From positions 186,001 through 250,000 of the forward strand of contig CAWFKS010000006.1 of NCBI GenBank assembly GCA_963816435.1: a DNA stretch of 64,000 bases, given 5' to 3'. Below, piece by piece: positions 8,616 through 18,220 of this stretch. Under the pieces are notes generated by a model. That model saw nothing but the letters and a program-made list of their open reading frames with translations, ran no database searches and had not been told where the DNA came from. A program made the translations under genes and the position numbers. The DNA comes from CAWFKS01 sp963816435. Its GTDB lineage: Bacteria > Pseudomonadota > Alphaproteobacteria > Rhizobiales > Rhizobiaceae. The stretch's first letter is position 1. The number at the start of each line of letters is the position of its first letter.

Positions 8616-8669
8616 CCTTGCGCGATGGTCCCTGCGGAAACGGGGACGGTCGTCGCGCGAGGGCTTTTA
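8616..8669 (+). terminator. Rho-independent terminator downstream of pleD
   Basis: Outer arms CCTTGCGCGA (8616-8625) and TCGCGCGAGG (8653-8662) pair over ten bases with one wobble. Inside, GTCCC pairs with GGGAC. GCTTTTATTT follows. It lies about 120 bases after the pleD stop. It could also be the 3' end of a short independent RNA. Confidence 0.7.
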
Positions 8670-8717
8670 TTTCGACTACCGTCCTTCTTGTCCGGTCACC
8701 GGAACCGCTAGCCGGTT

Positions 8718-8807
8718 TCAGGTGGCCCGGACCGCCAGATACCCCATGATGCTCAGGTCCGCCGCATCTCCTGGGTCCGTGGGGTCGGCCGGCCGGCGCT
8801 GGCACAT
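8718..8807 (-). CDS. Possible small ORF, 29 residues
   Basis: This 29-codon frame begins with ATG, six bases after a strong GAGGAGG ribosome-binding site. Nearly all codons end in G or C, like the neighbouring real genes. The predicted peptide starts MCQRRPADPTD and ends GYLAVRAT; it matches no family I recognise and has no membrane segment. It lies in the otherwise gene-free stretch 8498-8981, downstream of the rpmG terminator on the same strand. It could be a genuine small protein or a chance frame. Other than this ORF and two terminators I see nothing in that stretch. Confidence 0.4.
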   Translation of the reverse strand: MCQRRPADPTDPGDAADLSIMGYLAVRAT

Positions 8808-8923
8808 AGTGGCCTCCTCGTACCGCTGCCAGTCGCCGACCGGCCCCCGTTTCCTCCGCCGGGGGCAAATTGCGAGACTTCACTGATTCATCAGCCAGCA
8901 GCCTAGGCTGCTCGCTGTCCGCA

Positions 8924-8952
8924 AACAAAAAACGCCGCCTTGCGGCGGCGTC
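8924..8952 (-). terminator. Rho-independent terminator of rpmG
   Basis: Read on the minus strand, ACGCCGCC and GGCGGCGT pair around a GCAA loop and are followed by TTTTTGTTTG. It starts about 30 bases after the rpmG stop codon. Confidence 0.9.
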
Positions 8953-8981
8953 CTGTTCTCGCGACCGCGCGGATCAGCGAG

Positions 8982-9149
8982 CTACTTGATCTTGGCTTCC
9001 CGGAACTCGACGTGCTTCTTCGCGACCGGGTCGTATTTGCGCTGCGTCATCTTCTCGGTCATCGTCCGGCTGTTCTTCTTCGTGACGTAGAAGAAGCCGG
9101 TGTCGGCCGTCGACAGAAGCTTGATCTTGATGGTCGTAGCCTTGGCCAT
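8982..9149 (-). CDS. rpmG: 50S ribosomal protein L33
   Basis: This 55-residue basic protein starts MAKATTIKIKLLST and contains FFYVTKKNSRTM and RKYDPVAKKHVEFRE, the full L33 signature. It has no cysteines, so it is the zinc-independent (C-minus) form. It has its own promoter at 9229-9256 and its own terminator at 8924-8952, so it is expressed separately from the MFS gene upstream on the same strand. Confidence 0.97.
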   Translation of the reverse strand: MAKATTIKIKLLSTADTGFFYVTKKNSRTMTEKMTQRKYDPVAKKHVEFREAKIK

Positions 9150-9228
9150 TGCGGGTATCCGTCAATTCATGGAGTGAAAGGCCGCGTCGAACGCGGGCGG
9201 GTGCCCGGGCGCGGAAAACTCGTTGCGT

Positions 9229-9256
9229 GACATACTGGACGGCGGCCGAAAGTCAA
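9229..9256 (-). promoter_or_regulatory. Predicted promoter of rpmG
   Basis: On the minus strand TTGACT (9251-9256) and TATGTC (9229-9234) are 16 bases apart. The -35 element overlaps the stop codon of the MFS gene. The resulting leader would be about 70 bases. Confidence 0.6.
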
Positions 9257-10446
9257 GTCCGGTGTCGGGTGAAGCCCAGCCGAAGGCCCACAATCACCAC
9301 ATACAGGGCGAAAAACACGGCCAGAGACCAGGCGAAACCGTGCGGGCCGACGACGTCCATGCTGATTCCGATAAGCTGCGGTCCGGCCAACATTCCGATG
9401 CCATAGCACAGCACGAAGGCAGCGTTGGCCGAGGCGAGGTCGCGTCCCGAAAGCCGCGCGCCGAGATGGGCCAGCCCGACCGTGTAGAGCCCAGCGACCA
9501 CGCCGCCCCACACGAAGAGCATTGCTGCCGTCAGCCACCACAACGAGGAAATGAACGGCAACAGCACCATTCCGACCAGGCCTATCGCAGCGCATGCGAC
9601 CAGAAGCACGCGCCGGTCGCGCATTCGATCGCTCACCATGCCGATCGGGATTTGCAGCAGAACGTTGCCGAGCCCGATCATCGTCAGCAGCAGAGCCGCA
9701 CTGGCTTCGTCGTAGCCGATGCGCGCGCCATAGACGGGAAACAGCGAAAATCCACCGGTTTCGACAGCCCCGTAGATCAGAACGGCGATGGTGGCGGCAG
9801 GAACGAGCAGGATGTAGCGCAGGAATCCCGCCTGCATGTGCGCGTGGCCGCTGATGTCGGGGCTTTCGCGCCAGGCCGCGGCAATCGGCACGGCGGAGAA
9901 GGCGATGAGCACGAAGGCTACCGCGAACGGAGCGAACCCATCGCTGCCGATCACCGAGAACAGCCACGGTCCCGCCGCGAAGCCAAGTGAAAGAACCGTT
10001 GCGTAAAGCCCGAGGACGAAGCCGCGCCGGTGAGGCGGCGCGGAACTGGTGATCCAGAATTCGGAGAGGATGAAGAGGATGGTCAGCGAGAAGTTCAGCA
10101 CCACGCGCAGCGCCACCCAGCCGAGAAAGGAATGGCTGAAATAGAACCCGACGAAGGCGAGGCCGCCGGCGGCAACCGCAATCAGCATCGTGCGGACCAT
10201 GCCGATCCTTGCCGCCATCGGAACGGCCACAGGCGCTGCGGCGATGGACGATATGCCGCCAACTGCCGTGTTCAGGCCGATGAGCGATGCGGAATAGCCG
10301 CGATGTTCGAGAATCACGCTGAGCAGCGGAGTGCCGAGGCCGATGGCGATGCCGACGACGCTGATCGAGGCAATGGCGGCCGCCGCCGACAGCCACCTCA
10401 GTTCTTCCGTCGGCCCCTGACCGCCGAAAGGATTGATGACCGCCAT
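9253..10446 (-). CDS. MFS transporter
   Basis: This 397-residue inner-membrane carrier has about twelve hydrophobic segments. The loop motif HRRGFVLGLYATVLSLGFAAGP after helix 4 and QIPIGMVSDRMRDRRVLL (loop 8-9, the D-R-x-x-R-R type repeat) mark the major facilitator superfamily. The overall pattern resembles the YfkF/YcaD-like drug and sugar exporters, but the substrate cannot be assigned. It follows the NUDIX gene after 15 bases and is probably the last gene of a topA-rnr-DUF983-NUDIX-MFS unit. Confidence 0.88.
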   Translation of the reverse strand: MAVINPFGGQGPTEELRWLSAAAAIASISVVGIAIGLGTPLLSVILEHRGYSASLIGLNTAVGGISSIAAAPVAVPMAARIGMVRTMLIAVAAGGLAFVGFYFSHSFLGWVALRVVLNFSLTILFILSEFWITSSAPPHRRGFVLGLYATVLSLGFAAGPWLFSVIGSDGFAPFAVAFVLIAFSAVPIAAAWRESPDISGHAHMQAGFLRYILLVPAATIAVLIYGAVETGGFSLFPVYGARIGYDEASAALLLTMIGLGNVLLQIPIGMVSDRMRDRRVLLVACAAIGLVGMVLLPFISSLWWLTAAMLFVWGGVVAGLYTVGLAHLGARLSGRDLASANAAFVLCYGIGMLAGPQLIGISMDVVGPHGFAWSLAVFFALYVVIVGLRLGFTRHRT

Positions 10447-10461
10447 GGCCGGCCTCTCAGC

Positions 10462-11223
10462 CTAGAGGATTTCGCGCCTGAACCGGTTGTGACGCATGAA
10501 GTAGAATGGCACCGGGCCGCCTGGCGACAACTCCGGATCGTCGGTCAGCCGGTTTCGCAGGTCGCCGAGCACGGTCTTGGTGATGGCCGGGATGTCGGCT
10601 TCCACTGCTTCGTCGAACGGCAGCCAGACCAGGGCTTCGAGCTCGTGGGTCGGGCCGCCGTCCGGGAGCTCAACCGCCACGTTTTCCTTCCATGTGGCGA
10701 AGAAGCGGGTGTCGAACCGCCGCACCCGGCCGGGCGGGGTAATGGCGCGCGCGACGAGGCGGAGCCGATCGAGCGACGGGCAAACTGCGTTGTCGCTGAA
10801 GCCTTGCCAGTCCGCGCGCTTAGTCTCGAACGTGCCCGGCTGGCCGATCAGCAGGCCTGCCTCCTCGTAGGTCTCACGCACCGCGGATAGGGCGATGGCA
10901 CGCGCCCGCGCTGCGCTCGCACGATTGCCGGTGCCGATGAGCTTGGCTTCCTCGGCGGGGTGCAGCGGTTCGGCCACCTGGATGCGACTGTCGTGGGGGT
11001 CGGTGCGGCCTCCCGGAAACACGAATTTGCCCGGCATGAAGGCATGGCTCTTGTGGCGACGACCCATCAATACCCGCACCTCACCACCCGCGCGGTCGAG
11101 CAGGATGAGGGTGGCGGCGTCGCGCGGGCGCATCGGCTTGCCGCCGAGCGCGAAGTCCTTCGACTCCACGACGTCCACCTGGGCACGGGTCATGCCCGCG
11201 AGCGTATCGGGTTTGTCGGTCAT
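10462..11223 (-). CDS. NUDIX hydrolase
   Basis: This 253-residue pyrophosphohydrolase belongs to the larger NudL/CoA-like branch. The Nudix helix core is AVRETYEEAGLL (R-E-x2-E-E-x-G), preceded by FVFPGGRTDP. The Gly that normally opens the Nudix box is not obvious (GNRASAARARAIALS), so the box is slightly divergent. The start at 11223 (MTDKPDTLAG) lies 10 bases after the DUF983 stop; in-frame ATGs at 11265 and 11190 are alternatives. The substrate could be CoA, an NDP-sugar or a damaged nucleotide; the sequence does not decide. Confidence 0.85.
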   Translation of the reverse strand: MTDKPDTLAGMTRAQVDVVESKDFALGGKPMRPRDAATLILLDRAGGEVRVLMGRRHKSHAFMPGKFVFPGGRTDPHDSRIQVAEPLHPAEEAKLIGTGNRASAARARAIALSAVRETYEEAGLLIGQPGTFETKRADWQGFSDNAVCPSLDRLRLVARAITPPGRVRRFDTRFFATWKENVAVELPDGGPTHELEALVWLPFDEAVEADIPAITKTVLGDLRNRLTDDPELSPGGPVPFYFMRHNRFRREIL

Positions 11224-11233
11224 GCGAGGGCGG

Positions 11234-11669
11234 TCAGAGCTCCGGGTGGGTTTCCAGAGGGTCATCCTCCCCGCCGAACCCGTGCATGTAAAGCGCCCAC
11301 TGAAGGCCGACCACGGCGCCCTTCACCGGCTGCAGCAGCACCAGCGCCAGAATGAACCGTGAGCGGCGCCCAGATCGCCAGATGCAGCCATGTCGGCAGC
11401 GTCATCATGGCCTGCAGCCCCATGAACCCGCCGACCGTGATGTGACCGACGATGAAGATCACGAGATAGGCCGGCAGGTCGTCGGCGCGATGATGCGATA
11501 TTTCCTCGCCACAATGCTGGCAGGTGTCGACGGTCTTGGAGAAGGCGCGGAACAGCCGGCCTTCGCCGCACCTTGGACACCGGCCGAGGGCGCCGCGCCG
11601 CATCGCCTGGACGAGATCGCGCGTCGGCCTGCCGCTGTGGGCTTCGCCGCCGAATAGTTGGTCAGTCAT
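11234..11669 (-). CDS. DUF983 membrane protein (frame broken once)
   Basis: The inferred 144-residue protein has an N-terminal zinc-ribbon motif (RCPRCGEGRLF and TCQHCGEE) and two membrane segments (YLVIFIVGHITVGGF and FILALVLLQPVKGAVVG), the classic DUF983 layout; function unknown. The frame changes near 11358-11361, where one extra base follows CCGCTCACG; the restored end reads ALYMHGFGGEDD. Its ATG overlaps the rnr stop (ATGA) after AGGAGAAGAAG, so it is translationally coupled to rnr. Confidence 0.8.
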
Positions 11670-13993
11670 CTTCTTCTCCTGCCGGCAGACGCTCGCCGCC
11701 GCTCCGTTCGAACCTTTGCGCCCTGCCGCTTGCCCTTGTGCCACGACTGCCGGGAGCCGGGGAGGGGGCGCGGCGGTGTCAGCATCTCGAAGCGCATGGC
11801 ACCCGCCAAGGGGGCAACTTCCAGAAGCCGGACCTCTACCCGGTCGGCGAGGCGGTAGCCCTTGCCTGTCCGGTCGCCGCGCAGCGCCTGCGCTGTTTCA
11901 TCGTATATGTAGTAATCGTCACCCAGGGATGACACCGGCACGAAACCGTCGGCTCCGTATTGCGGCAGCTGCACGAAAAGGCCCGCCTTGGTCACTCCGG
12001 AGATGCGCGCGTCAAACTCCTGGTCCACCTGCGTGGAGAGATGCTGGGCGATCAGGCGGTCGACAGTGTCGCGTTCGGCGGCCATGGCGCGGCGCTCCGA
12101 GGCCGAGATCAGCGCCGAAATTTCTTCGAGCCGCTCCTCGTCCTCCTTGCGCAGCCCGTCCTTGCCGAAGCCCAGCGCCGAAATCAGGGCACGATGCACG
12201 ACAAGGTCGGCATAGCGGCGGATCGGCGAGGTGAAATGTGCGTAGCGGCGCAAATTGAGCCCGAAATGGCCGAGATTTTCCGGCGAATAGATGGCCTGGC
12301 TCTGCGAGCGCAGCACCACCTCGTTCACCAGTTCCTCCTGATCCGAGCCCTCGACCTGAGACAGAATGCCGTTGAACTGCGCCGGCTTCATCTGTGCACC
12401 ACGCGCCAGGGAGAGACCGATCGTGGCAAGGAACTCGCGCAGCGACTCCTGCTTGGCGAGCGACGGAGCATCGTGAACGCGGTAGATCAGCGGGCTCTTC
12501 TTCGCTTCCAGTGTCTCGGCGGCGGCGACGTTCGCCTGGATCATGAACTCTTCTATCAGCTTGTGGGCGTCCAGGCGTTCCGGCACGATCACGCGATCCA
12601 CCGTTCCATCGGGTTTGAGGACCAACTTGCGCTCGGGCAGATCGAGTTCCAGCGGGGCGCGCTTCTCCCGGCCGCGCTTCAGGATGCCGTATGCATCCCA
12701 CAGCGGCTTCAGCACCGGATCGAGCAGCGGTCCTGCAACATCGTCCGGCGCGCCGTCGATCGCGGCCTGCGCCTGGCTGTAGGCGAGCTTGCCGGCCGAG
12801 CGCATCATCACGCGATGGAAGGAATGGCGGATCTTGCGGCCGTCCGACGCAAACGTCATGCGGACCGCCAGGGCGGGCCGATCTTCCTTCTCGCGCAGCG
12901 AGCATAGATCGTTGGAGATGCGCTCGGGCAGCATCGGCACGACCCGGTCCGGGAAATAGACCGAGTTTCCGCGCTTCAGCGCTTCGCGATCGAGCGCGGA
13001 CCCCGGGGTGACGTATGCCGCAACGTCGGCGATGGCGACGGTCACGATCACGCCACCGGGATTTTTCTCGTCTTCGTCGGGTTCGGCGAAGACGGCGTCG
13101 TCGTGGTCCTTGGCGTCGGCCGGGTCGATGGTGACCAGCGGCAGCTTGCGCCAGTCCTCCCGTCCGGCGAGTTTTGCAGGCCTCGCCGCGTCGGCCTCGG
13201 CCAGCACCTCGGCCGGGAAGATGTGGGGGATTTCGTGCGCGTGGATGGCGATCATCGAGACCGCCTTCTCGCTGTTCATAGACCCCACGACGGTAAGCAC
13301 CTTGCCGCGCGGCAGGCCGTAACGGCCGATCTTCACCGGTTCGACCTCCACGAGGTCGCCGGGTTCGGCATCGCCCTTGAACTCCGCGTCGACGATCAGC
13401 TCCGGCTGGCGGCGCTCGACGGGCTCAACGTGGAAGGTGCCGTCATGTGCCACCCTCAGAACTCCGAGCACGGCATCCTGCCGCTTGTCGATCAGCTTGA
13501 TGACACGGCCGACATAGGCCGGCCCGGAGGTGTCGTCGTTCGGCGAGATCCGCGCCAGGACCCGGTCTCCCACGCCCGCCACCGGGCCACGCTTCGGACG
13601 GCCCGCCTTCAGCAACACCAGCGGGTTCTGCTCGTCGTCCTCGTCCACCCGTTCGACGGGGCGGGCGATCAGCTCGCCGCCGCTGTCGCGCGAGAAGATG
13701 TCGAGAACCAGCACCGGAGGGAGGGTGCCCGGCCGCGCCAGGCGCTTGCCGCGCTTCTTGATCAACCCCTCATCGGTGAGCGCCCGCAGGAGATCCTTGA
13801 GCCAGATGCGATCCTCGCCCTTCAGGCCGAACGCCTTGGCGATCTCCCGCTTGCCGGAATCACCCGGGTTTTCGGATATGAAGGCAAGGACGTCCTCGCG
13901 GCTTGGGCGGAAATCCGTTGCCGCGGCTTTCGCGCCCGTCTTCCCGCCTGGCTTCGCGGAGCCGGATTTCCGTCCGTCGGTTCGCCGTGGCAA
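11666..13993 (-). CDS. rnr: Ribonuclease R
   Basis: This is a 775-residue 3'-to-5' hydrolytic exoribonuclease. Order: an N-terminal winged-helix region (REDVLAFISENPGDSGKREIAKAF), cold-shock domains, and the RNB catalytic domain. Its acidic centre is TIDPADAKDHDDAVF (about 306-320), followed by AIADVAAYVTPGSALD and the FTSPIRRYADLVVHR box. An S1 domain (FDARISGVTKAGLFVQL) and a basic tail (KGKRQGAKVRTERRRASAGRRRR) close the protein. The basic tail is typical of RNase R rather than RNase II. It starts six bases after the topA stop. Confidence 0.96.
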   Translation of the reverse strand: MPRRTDGRKSGSAKPGGKTGAKAAATDFRPSREDVLAFISENPGDSGKREIAKAFGLKGEDRIWLKDLLRALTDEGLIKKRGKRLARPGTLPPVLVLDIFSRDSGGELIARPVERVDEDDEQNPLVLLKAGRPKRGPVAGVGDRVLARISPNDDTSGPAYVGRVIKLIDKRQDAVLGVLRVAHDGTFHVEPVERRQPELIVDAEFKGDAEPGDLVEVEPVKIGRYGLPRGKVLTVVGSMNSEKAVSMIAIHAHEIPHIFPAEVLAEADAARPAKLAGREDWRKLPLVTIDPADAKDHDDAVFAEPDEDEKNPGGVIVTVAIADVAAYVTPGSALDREALKRGNSVYFPDRVVPMLPERISNDLCSLREKEDRPALAVRMTFASDGRKIRHSFHRVMMRSAGKLAYSQAQAAIDGAPDDVAGPLLDPVLKPLWDAYGILKRGREKRAPLELDLPERKLVLKPDGTVDRVIVPERLDAHKLIEEFMIQANVAAAETLEAKKSPLIYRVHDAPSLAKQESLREFLATIGLSLARGAQMKPAQFNGILSQVEGSDQEELVNEVVLRSQSQAIYSPENLGHFGLNLRRYAHFTSPIRRYADLVVHRALISALGFGKDGLRKEDEERLEEISALISASERRAMAAERDTVDRLIAQHLSTQVDQEFDARISGVTKAGLFVQLPQYGADGFVPVSSLGDDYYIYDETAQALRGDRTGKGYRLADRVEVRLLEVAPLAGAMRFEMLTPPRPLPGSRQSWHKGKRQGAKVRTERRRASAGRRRR

Positions 13994-13999
13994 CTGCGC

Positions 14000-16610
14000 C
14001 TATTCCTTTTTCTTCGCCGTGCTCTTCCTGGGGGCGGCCTTCTTTGACGAAGCCTTTTTGGTCGAGGCCTTTTTTGCGCCAGCCTTTTTGGCTCCACCGC
14101 TCTTTTCGGCCTTTGCCGCGATCAGCGCCAGCGCTTCTTCCTGCGTGACCTGCTCGGGCTCCTTGCCCTTGGGGAGCGTGGCGTTGATCTTTCCCCATTT
14201 CACATAGGGCCCGTAGCGTCCGGCATGAACCGTAATGGGTCCGCCGTCGGGATGTTCGCCGAGTTCCTTGATCGCGGCCTGGCCGCTGCGGCCGCCCTTG
14301 GCGAAGCGGTTTTTCTTTTCCGCGATCAGCGTCACCGCCCGGTTGAGACCGATCGAGAACACGTCCTCGACCGATTCCACGTTGGCATAGGTTCCGTCGT
14401 GCAGGACGAACGGACCATAGCGGCCGAGGCCGGCCGAGATCATCTTGCCGGTCTCCGGGTGCTTGCCGACATCGCGCGGCAGCGACAGAAGCGCCAGCGC
14501 TTTCTCGTGATCGATCGATTCCGGCTCCCAGCCTTTCGGCACGCTTGTCCGCTTGGCTTCCTTGCCTTCGCCGCGCTGCACATACGGGCCGAAGCGGCCT
14601 GATTTCAGTGTGATTTCCTCGCTGGTATAGGGGTCCGTGCCGAGACTCTTGTCGCCGCCCGTGCCACCGGTCGTCTCGTTGCCCTCGCTCTCGCCAAGCT
14701 GGCGCGTGTAGCCGCATTCGGGATAGTTCGAGCAGCCGACGAACGCGCCGTAGCGGCCGAGCTTCAAAGACAGTTTGCCGTTGCCGCAGCGCGGGCAGGC
14801 GCGTGGATCGCCACCATCCTCCCGGGGCGGGAACACCAGTGGAGCAAGCTGCTCGTTGAGCGCATCCAGCACGTCGGAGACGCGAAGCTCCTTGATGTCC
14901 TCGACGGAGCCGGAAAAGTCGGTCCAGAAATCGCGCAAGACATCCTTCCAGGACAGCTTGCCGTCCGAGATCTCGTCGAGCTTTTCTTCAAGCGAAGCCG
15001 TGAAGTCGTACTCCACATAGCGGTCGAAGAAACTTTCGAGGAAGGCCGTCACCAGTCTTCCCTTGGCCTGCGGGAAGAGCCGGCGCCGGTCTATCTCGAC
15101 GTAGTCGCGATCCTCGAGCGTCTTGAGCGTCGACGCATAGGTGGACGGGCGACCGATCCCGAGTTCCTCGAGCTTCTTGATGAGGGTCGCCTCGGTATAG
15201 CGCGGCGGCGGCTCGGTCGTGTGCTGGGTGACGTTGATCGCCTCGCGCGTCAGGGCCTCGCCCTGATTGATTTGAGGCAGGCGCCGCGCGTCCTCGTCCT
15301 CGGCGTCGTCGTCCTTCTGCTCGGTATAGGCGGCGATGAAGCCGTCGAAGCGGATCACCTGGCCCGTCGCGCGCAGGGCCGCCGTGCTCTTGCCGTTGGT
15401 GGCCTCGATCTCGACGGTGGTGCGCTCGATCTCGGCCGGGTTCATCTGGCTGGCAATGGCGCGCTTCCAGATCATTTCGTAGAGCCGCGCCTGATCGGCG
15501 TCGAGGTGCGATCGTACCGAGGCCGGGGTGCGCGCGAAGTCGGTGGGACGCACAGCTTCGTGTGCTTCCTGTGCGTTCTTGGCCTTGGTCGAATAGTAGC
15601 GCGGCTTCTCGGGGAGATATTTTTGGCCGAACTCGCGGCCGATCGCCTCGCGCGCGGCCGAGATTGCTTCCGGCGCCATCTGCACGCCATCGGTTCGCAT
15701 ATAGGTGATGAGACCGACCGTCTCTCCGCCGAGGTCGATGCCCTCATACAGGCGCTGCGCAACCTGCATGGTGCGCGAGGCGCCGAAGCCGAGCCGGGAT
15801 GAGGCGGCCTGCTGCAGCGTCGAAGTGGTGAACGGCGGCGCGGGATTGCGCTTGGTGGGCTTCGCCTCGACCGACAAGGGCACGAAAGCTCGCGCCGTCC
15901 AGCATGGCTTTGATGCCGTCCGCCTGTTCCTGGCTCTTGATGTCGAGCTTCTGCAGCCGCTTGCCTTCGAAGCCGGTCAGCCGCGCCTCGAAATTTTCGA
16001 GCCGCGGCGTCGCCAAGCATGGCAGCGATCTGCCAGTAATCCTCGCGCACGAAGCGCTCGATCTCGGCCTCGCGGTCGCAGACGAGCCTGAGTGCGACCG
16101 ACTGGACTCGGCCGGCGGAGCGGGCGCCCGGAAGCTTGCGCCAAAGCACTGGGGACAGGGTGAACCCGACGAGATAGTCGAGCGCCCGGCGCGCCAGGTA
16201 GGCGTCTACCAACGGCGCGTCGATGTCGCGAGGGTTTGCCATCGCGTCGAGCACGGCCTGCTTCGTGATCGCGTTGAATACGACCCGCCTGACCGGCTTG
16301 TCCTTCAGCGCGCGCTTCTGGCGCAGCACTTCCAGGACGTGCCAGGAAATCGCCTCGCCTTCACGATCGGGGTCGGTGGCGAGGATGAGGCCATCGGCGT
16401 CCTTCATCGCCTTGGCGATCTCGGTCAGGCGCTTGTTCGACGCCGAGTCGACGGACCACGACATCGAGAAATCCTCATCGGGCAGAACCGAACCGTCCTT
16501 CGGCGGCAGGTCGCGCACGTGTCCAACGAGGCCAGGACCTTGTAGCCGCTGCCCAGATATTTGTTGATCGTTTTCGCCTTCGCAGGCGATTCGACGACGA
16601 CGACATCCAT
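14000..16610 (-). CDS. topA: DNA topoisomerase I (frame broken three times)
   Basis: Four frame segments together give one type IA topoisomerase of about 870 residues. TOPRIM: VVVVESPAKAKTINKYLGSGYK and DGLILATDPDREGEAISWHVLE. Active-site Tyr lies in GLITYMRTDG. At least one zinc ribbon is visible (CPRCGNGKLSLKLGRYGAFVGCSNYPEC) with further LGRYGPF-type repeats, then an Ala/Lys tail (KKAGAKKASTKK). Single-base changes break the frame near 16525 (TT for TTT on the minus strand), 16013 (GG for G) and 15886 (TTT for TT). Topoisomerase I relaxes negative supercoils and is normally essential, so the breaks are probably sequence errors. Confidence 0.93.
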
Positions 16611-16829
16611 TGGCGGGAGCGTTCCTTGGCGGCGCGGAAACCAGCGGCGCCTCTATTCCTGAAGATTTCCGACCGTCAAATGGCTGTGCTTTGCCGCGCG
16701 GTCAAGGGTGAGGGGGTATTTGGTAGATGCAACCTATGCGGGTCTAGATGTGCATATTGCAATTTTACGTAAACGCGATAGCTTCGCGCCACCGTACCGG
16801 CGCACACGGCAGCAGCTGGGGCCTTTTAC

Positions 16830-17083
16830 ATGGCGAGAACAAAGCCGAGAGACGCAACAGAAGAGGCCCGCGCTCAGTCAGCCGGCAAGGCCGACGACGG
16901 GGCGCGCGGCGAGGCTGTCTGGACTACATCGAATCGCTGCTCGTCCAGTTGCACCGTATCGCCGAACGCGAGGAACTTGGAATGCTCGCCTATCTGATCG
17001 AGATGGCATGGATCGAGGCGAGCGACCTTGCCCGGCGGGAACGTGATCGAAGCACGAGCCCAACGCGCAGGAACAGCGCCTGA
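16830..17083 (+). CDS. Conserved small hypothetical protein (frame broken once)
   Basis: Joining two frames gives an acidic-to-helical protein of about 84 residues: it begins MARTKPRDATEEARAQ and continues DYIESLLVQLHRIAEREE then LAYLIEMAWIEASDLARRE. The second part looks like a single amphipathic helical hairpin. The join needs one base restored at about 16918 (GCTGTCTGG for GCTGTGCTGG). It is convergent with dprA, with only six bases between stop codons. I do not recognise a family. The ribosome-binding site is weak, so the start is uncertain. Confidence 0.6.
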
Positions 17084-17089
17084 GACGTG

Positions 17090-18220
17090 TCAGGGCATCA
17101 GCATCGAGACGCGGCCGCCGGCATGCCGTTCCAGACGGCCAGCCAGATCGAGCTCGAGCAGGATCATCGCCACCTGCGCAGGATGAAGCCCGGTGTGTCG
17201 GATAATTTCGTCGATTTCGACAGGTACCGGCCCCAATGCTTCCACGACGGCGCCGCGCTCGCGATCGCCGGGCGGTGGCGTGGCAGTGAAGTCGGGCGGC
17301 TCTTCGAGTGCATCCGGCGCGGGTGGCGGCAAGCCGGCCAGCGGCGCCAGTTGCTCGAGGATATCGCCGACTTCGGTTACCATGATCGCGCCGTCCTTGA
17401 TCAGGCGATTGGCGCCGTCCGCCCGCGGATCGAGCGGCGAGCCGGGAACGGCGAAGACCAGTCGCCCCATCTCTCCGGCCAGCCGAGCGCTGATGAGGGA
17501 ACCGGAACGCTTCGCAGCCTCCACCACGACCAGCCCTAGCGAAAGCCCCGCAACCAGCCGATTGCGTCGCGGGAAATCGCGGGCGCGCGGCTCCCAGCCA
17601 AAGGGCATTTCCGTCAGGATCGCACCGCGCTCGGCGATCTGGTCGAGCAGCGGCACGTTCTCCGGCGGGTAGGGACGGTCGAGGCCGCCGGCGAGCACTG
17701 CCACGGTCCCTGTATCGAGCGAGCCTGTGTGAGCAGCCGCATCTATGCCGCGTGCCAGGCCGGAGATGACAGCGTAGCCCGCGCGCCCGAGCTCCGCACT
17801 CAGCTGCTTCGCCATGCGAATCCCGGCCAGCGAGGCGTTGCGCGCGCCAACGATCGCTACCGCCGGCATCTCAAACACTGCGGGCACGCCCCGCATCGCC
17901 ACGAGCGGTGGCGGCAAAGGCATGCGCCGCATGATCTCGGGGTATGCCGGCTCGCCGATCGCAACGAAAGCCGCGCCAGACTTCGACGCCAGTTCCAGTT
18001 CCGCCTCAATCTCGGCGACAGGAGGAATGCGGGCTGCGCGCACTGCTCCGCCGCTGCGCGCGAGTTCAGGCAGGAATTCCAGGGCGGCCTCGGCGGAGCC
18101 GAAACGGTTGATCAGATCGCGGAAGCTTGCCGGCCCGACGTTTTCGGTGCGAATGAGCCGCAACCAGTTCAGGCGCTGCCGGTCCGTCAGCGCCTGGCGG
18201 GCCGCGCGAGCGGCGTTCAC
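17090..18220 (-). CDS. dprA: DNA-processing protein DprA/Smf
   Basis: This 376-residue protein protects incoming single-stranded DNA and loads RecA in transformation. It has an N-terminal SAM-like region, a Rossmann fold with AIVGARNASLAG, GYAVISGLARGIDAAAH, TVAVLAGGLDRPYPPEN and FPRRNRLVAGLS, then a C-terminal winged helix (PVEIDEIIRHTGLHPAQVAMILLELDLAGRLER). The start is GTG at 18220, overlapping the plsY stop (GTGA), since the longer frame upstream lies inside plsY. No other competence gene is in view. Rhizobial genomes keep dprA although natural competence is rarely reported. Confidence 0.93.
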   Translation of the reverse strand: MNAARAARQALTDRQRLNWLRLIRTENVGPASFRDLINRFGSAEAALEFLPELARSGGAVRAARIPPVAEIEAELELASKSGAAFVAIGEPAYPEIMRRMPLPPPLVAMRGVPAVFEMPAVAIVGARNASLAGIRMAKQLSAELGRAGYAVISGLARGIDAAAHTGSLDTGTVAVLAGGLDRPYPPENVPLLDQIAERGAILTEMPFGWEPRARDFPRRNRLVAGLSLGLVVVEAAKRSGSLISARLAGEMGRLVFAVPGSPLDPRADGANRLIKDGAIMVTEVGDILEQLAPLAGLPPPAPDALEEPPDFTATPPPGDRERGAVVEALGPVPVEIDEIIRHTGLHPAQVAMILLELDLAGRLERHAGGRVSMLMP

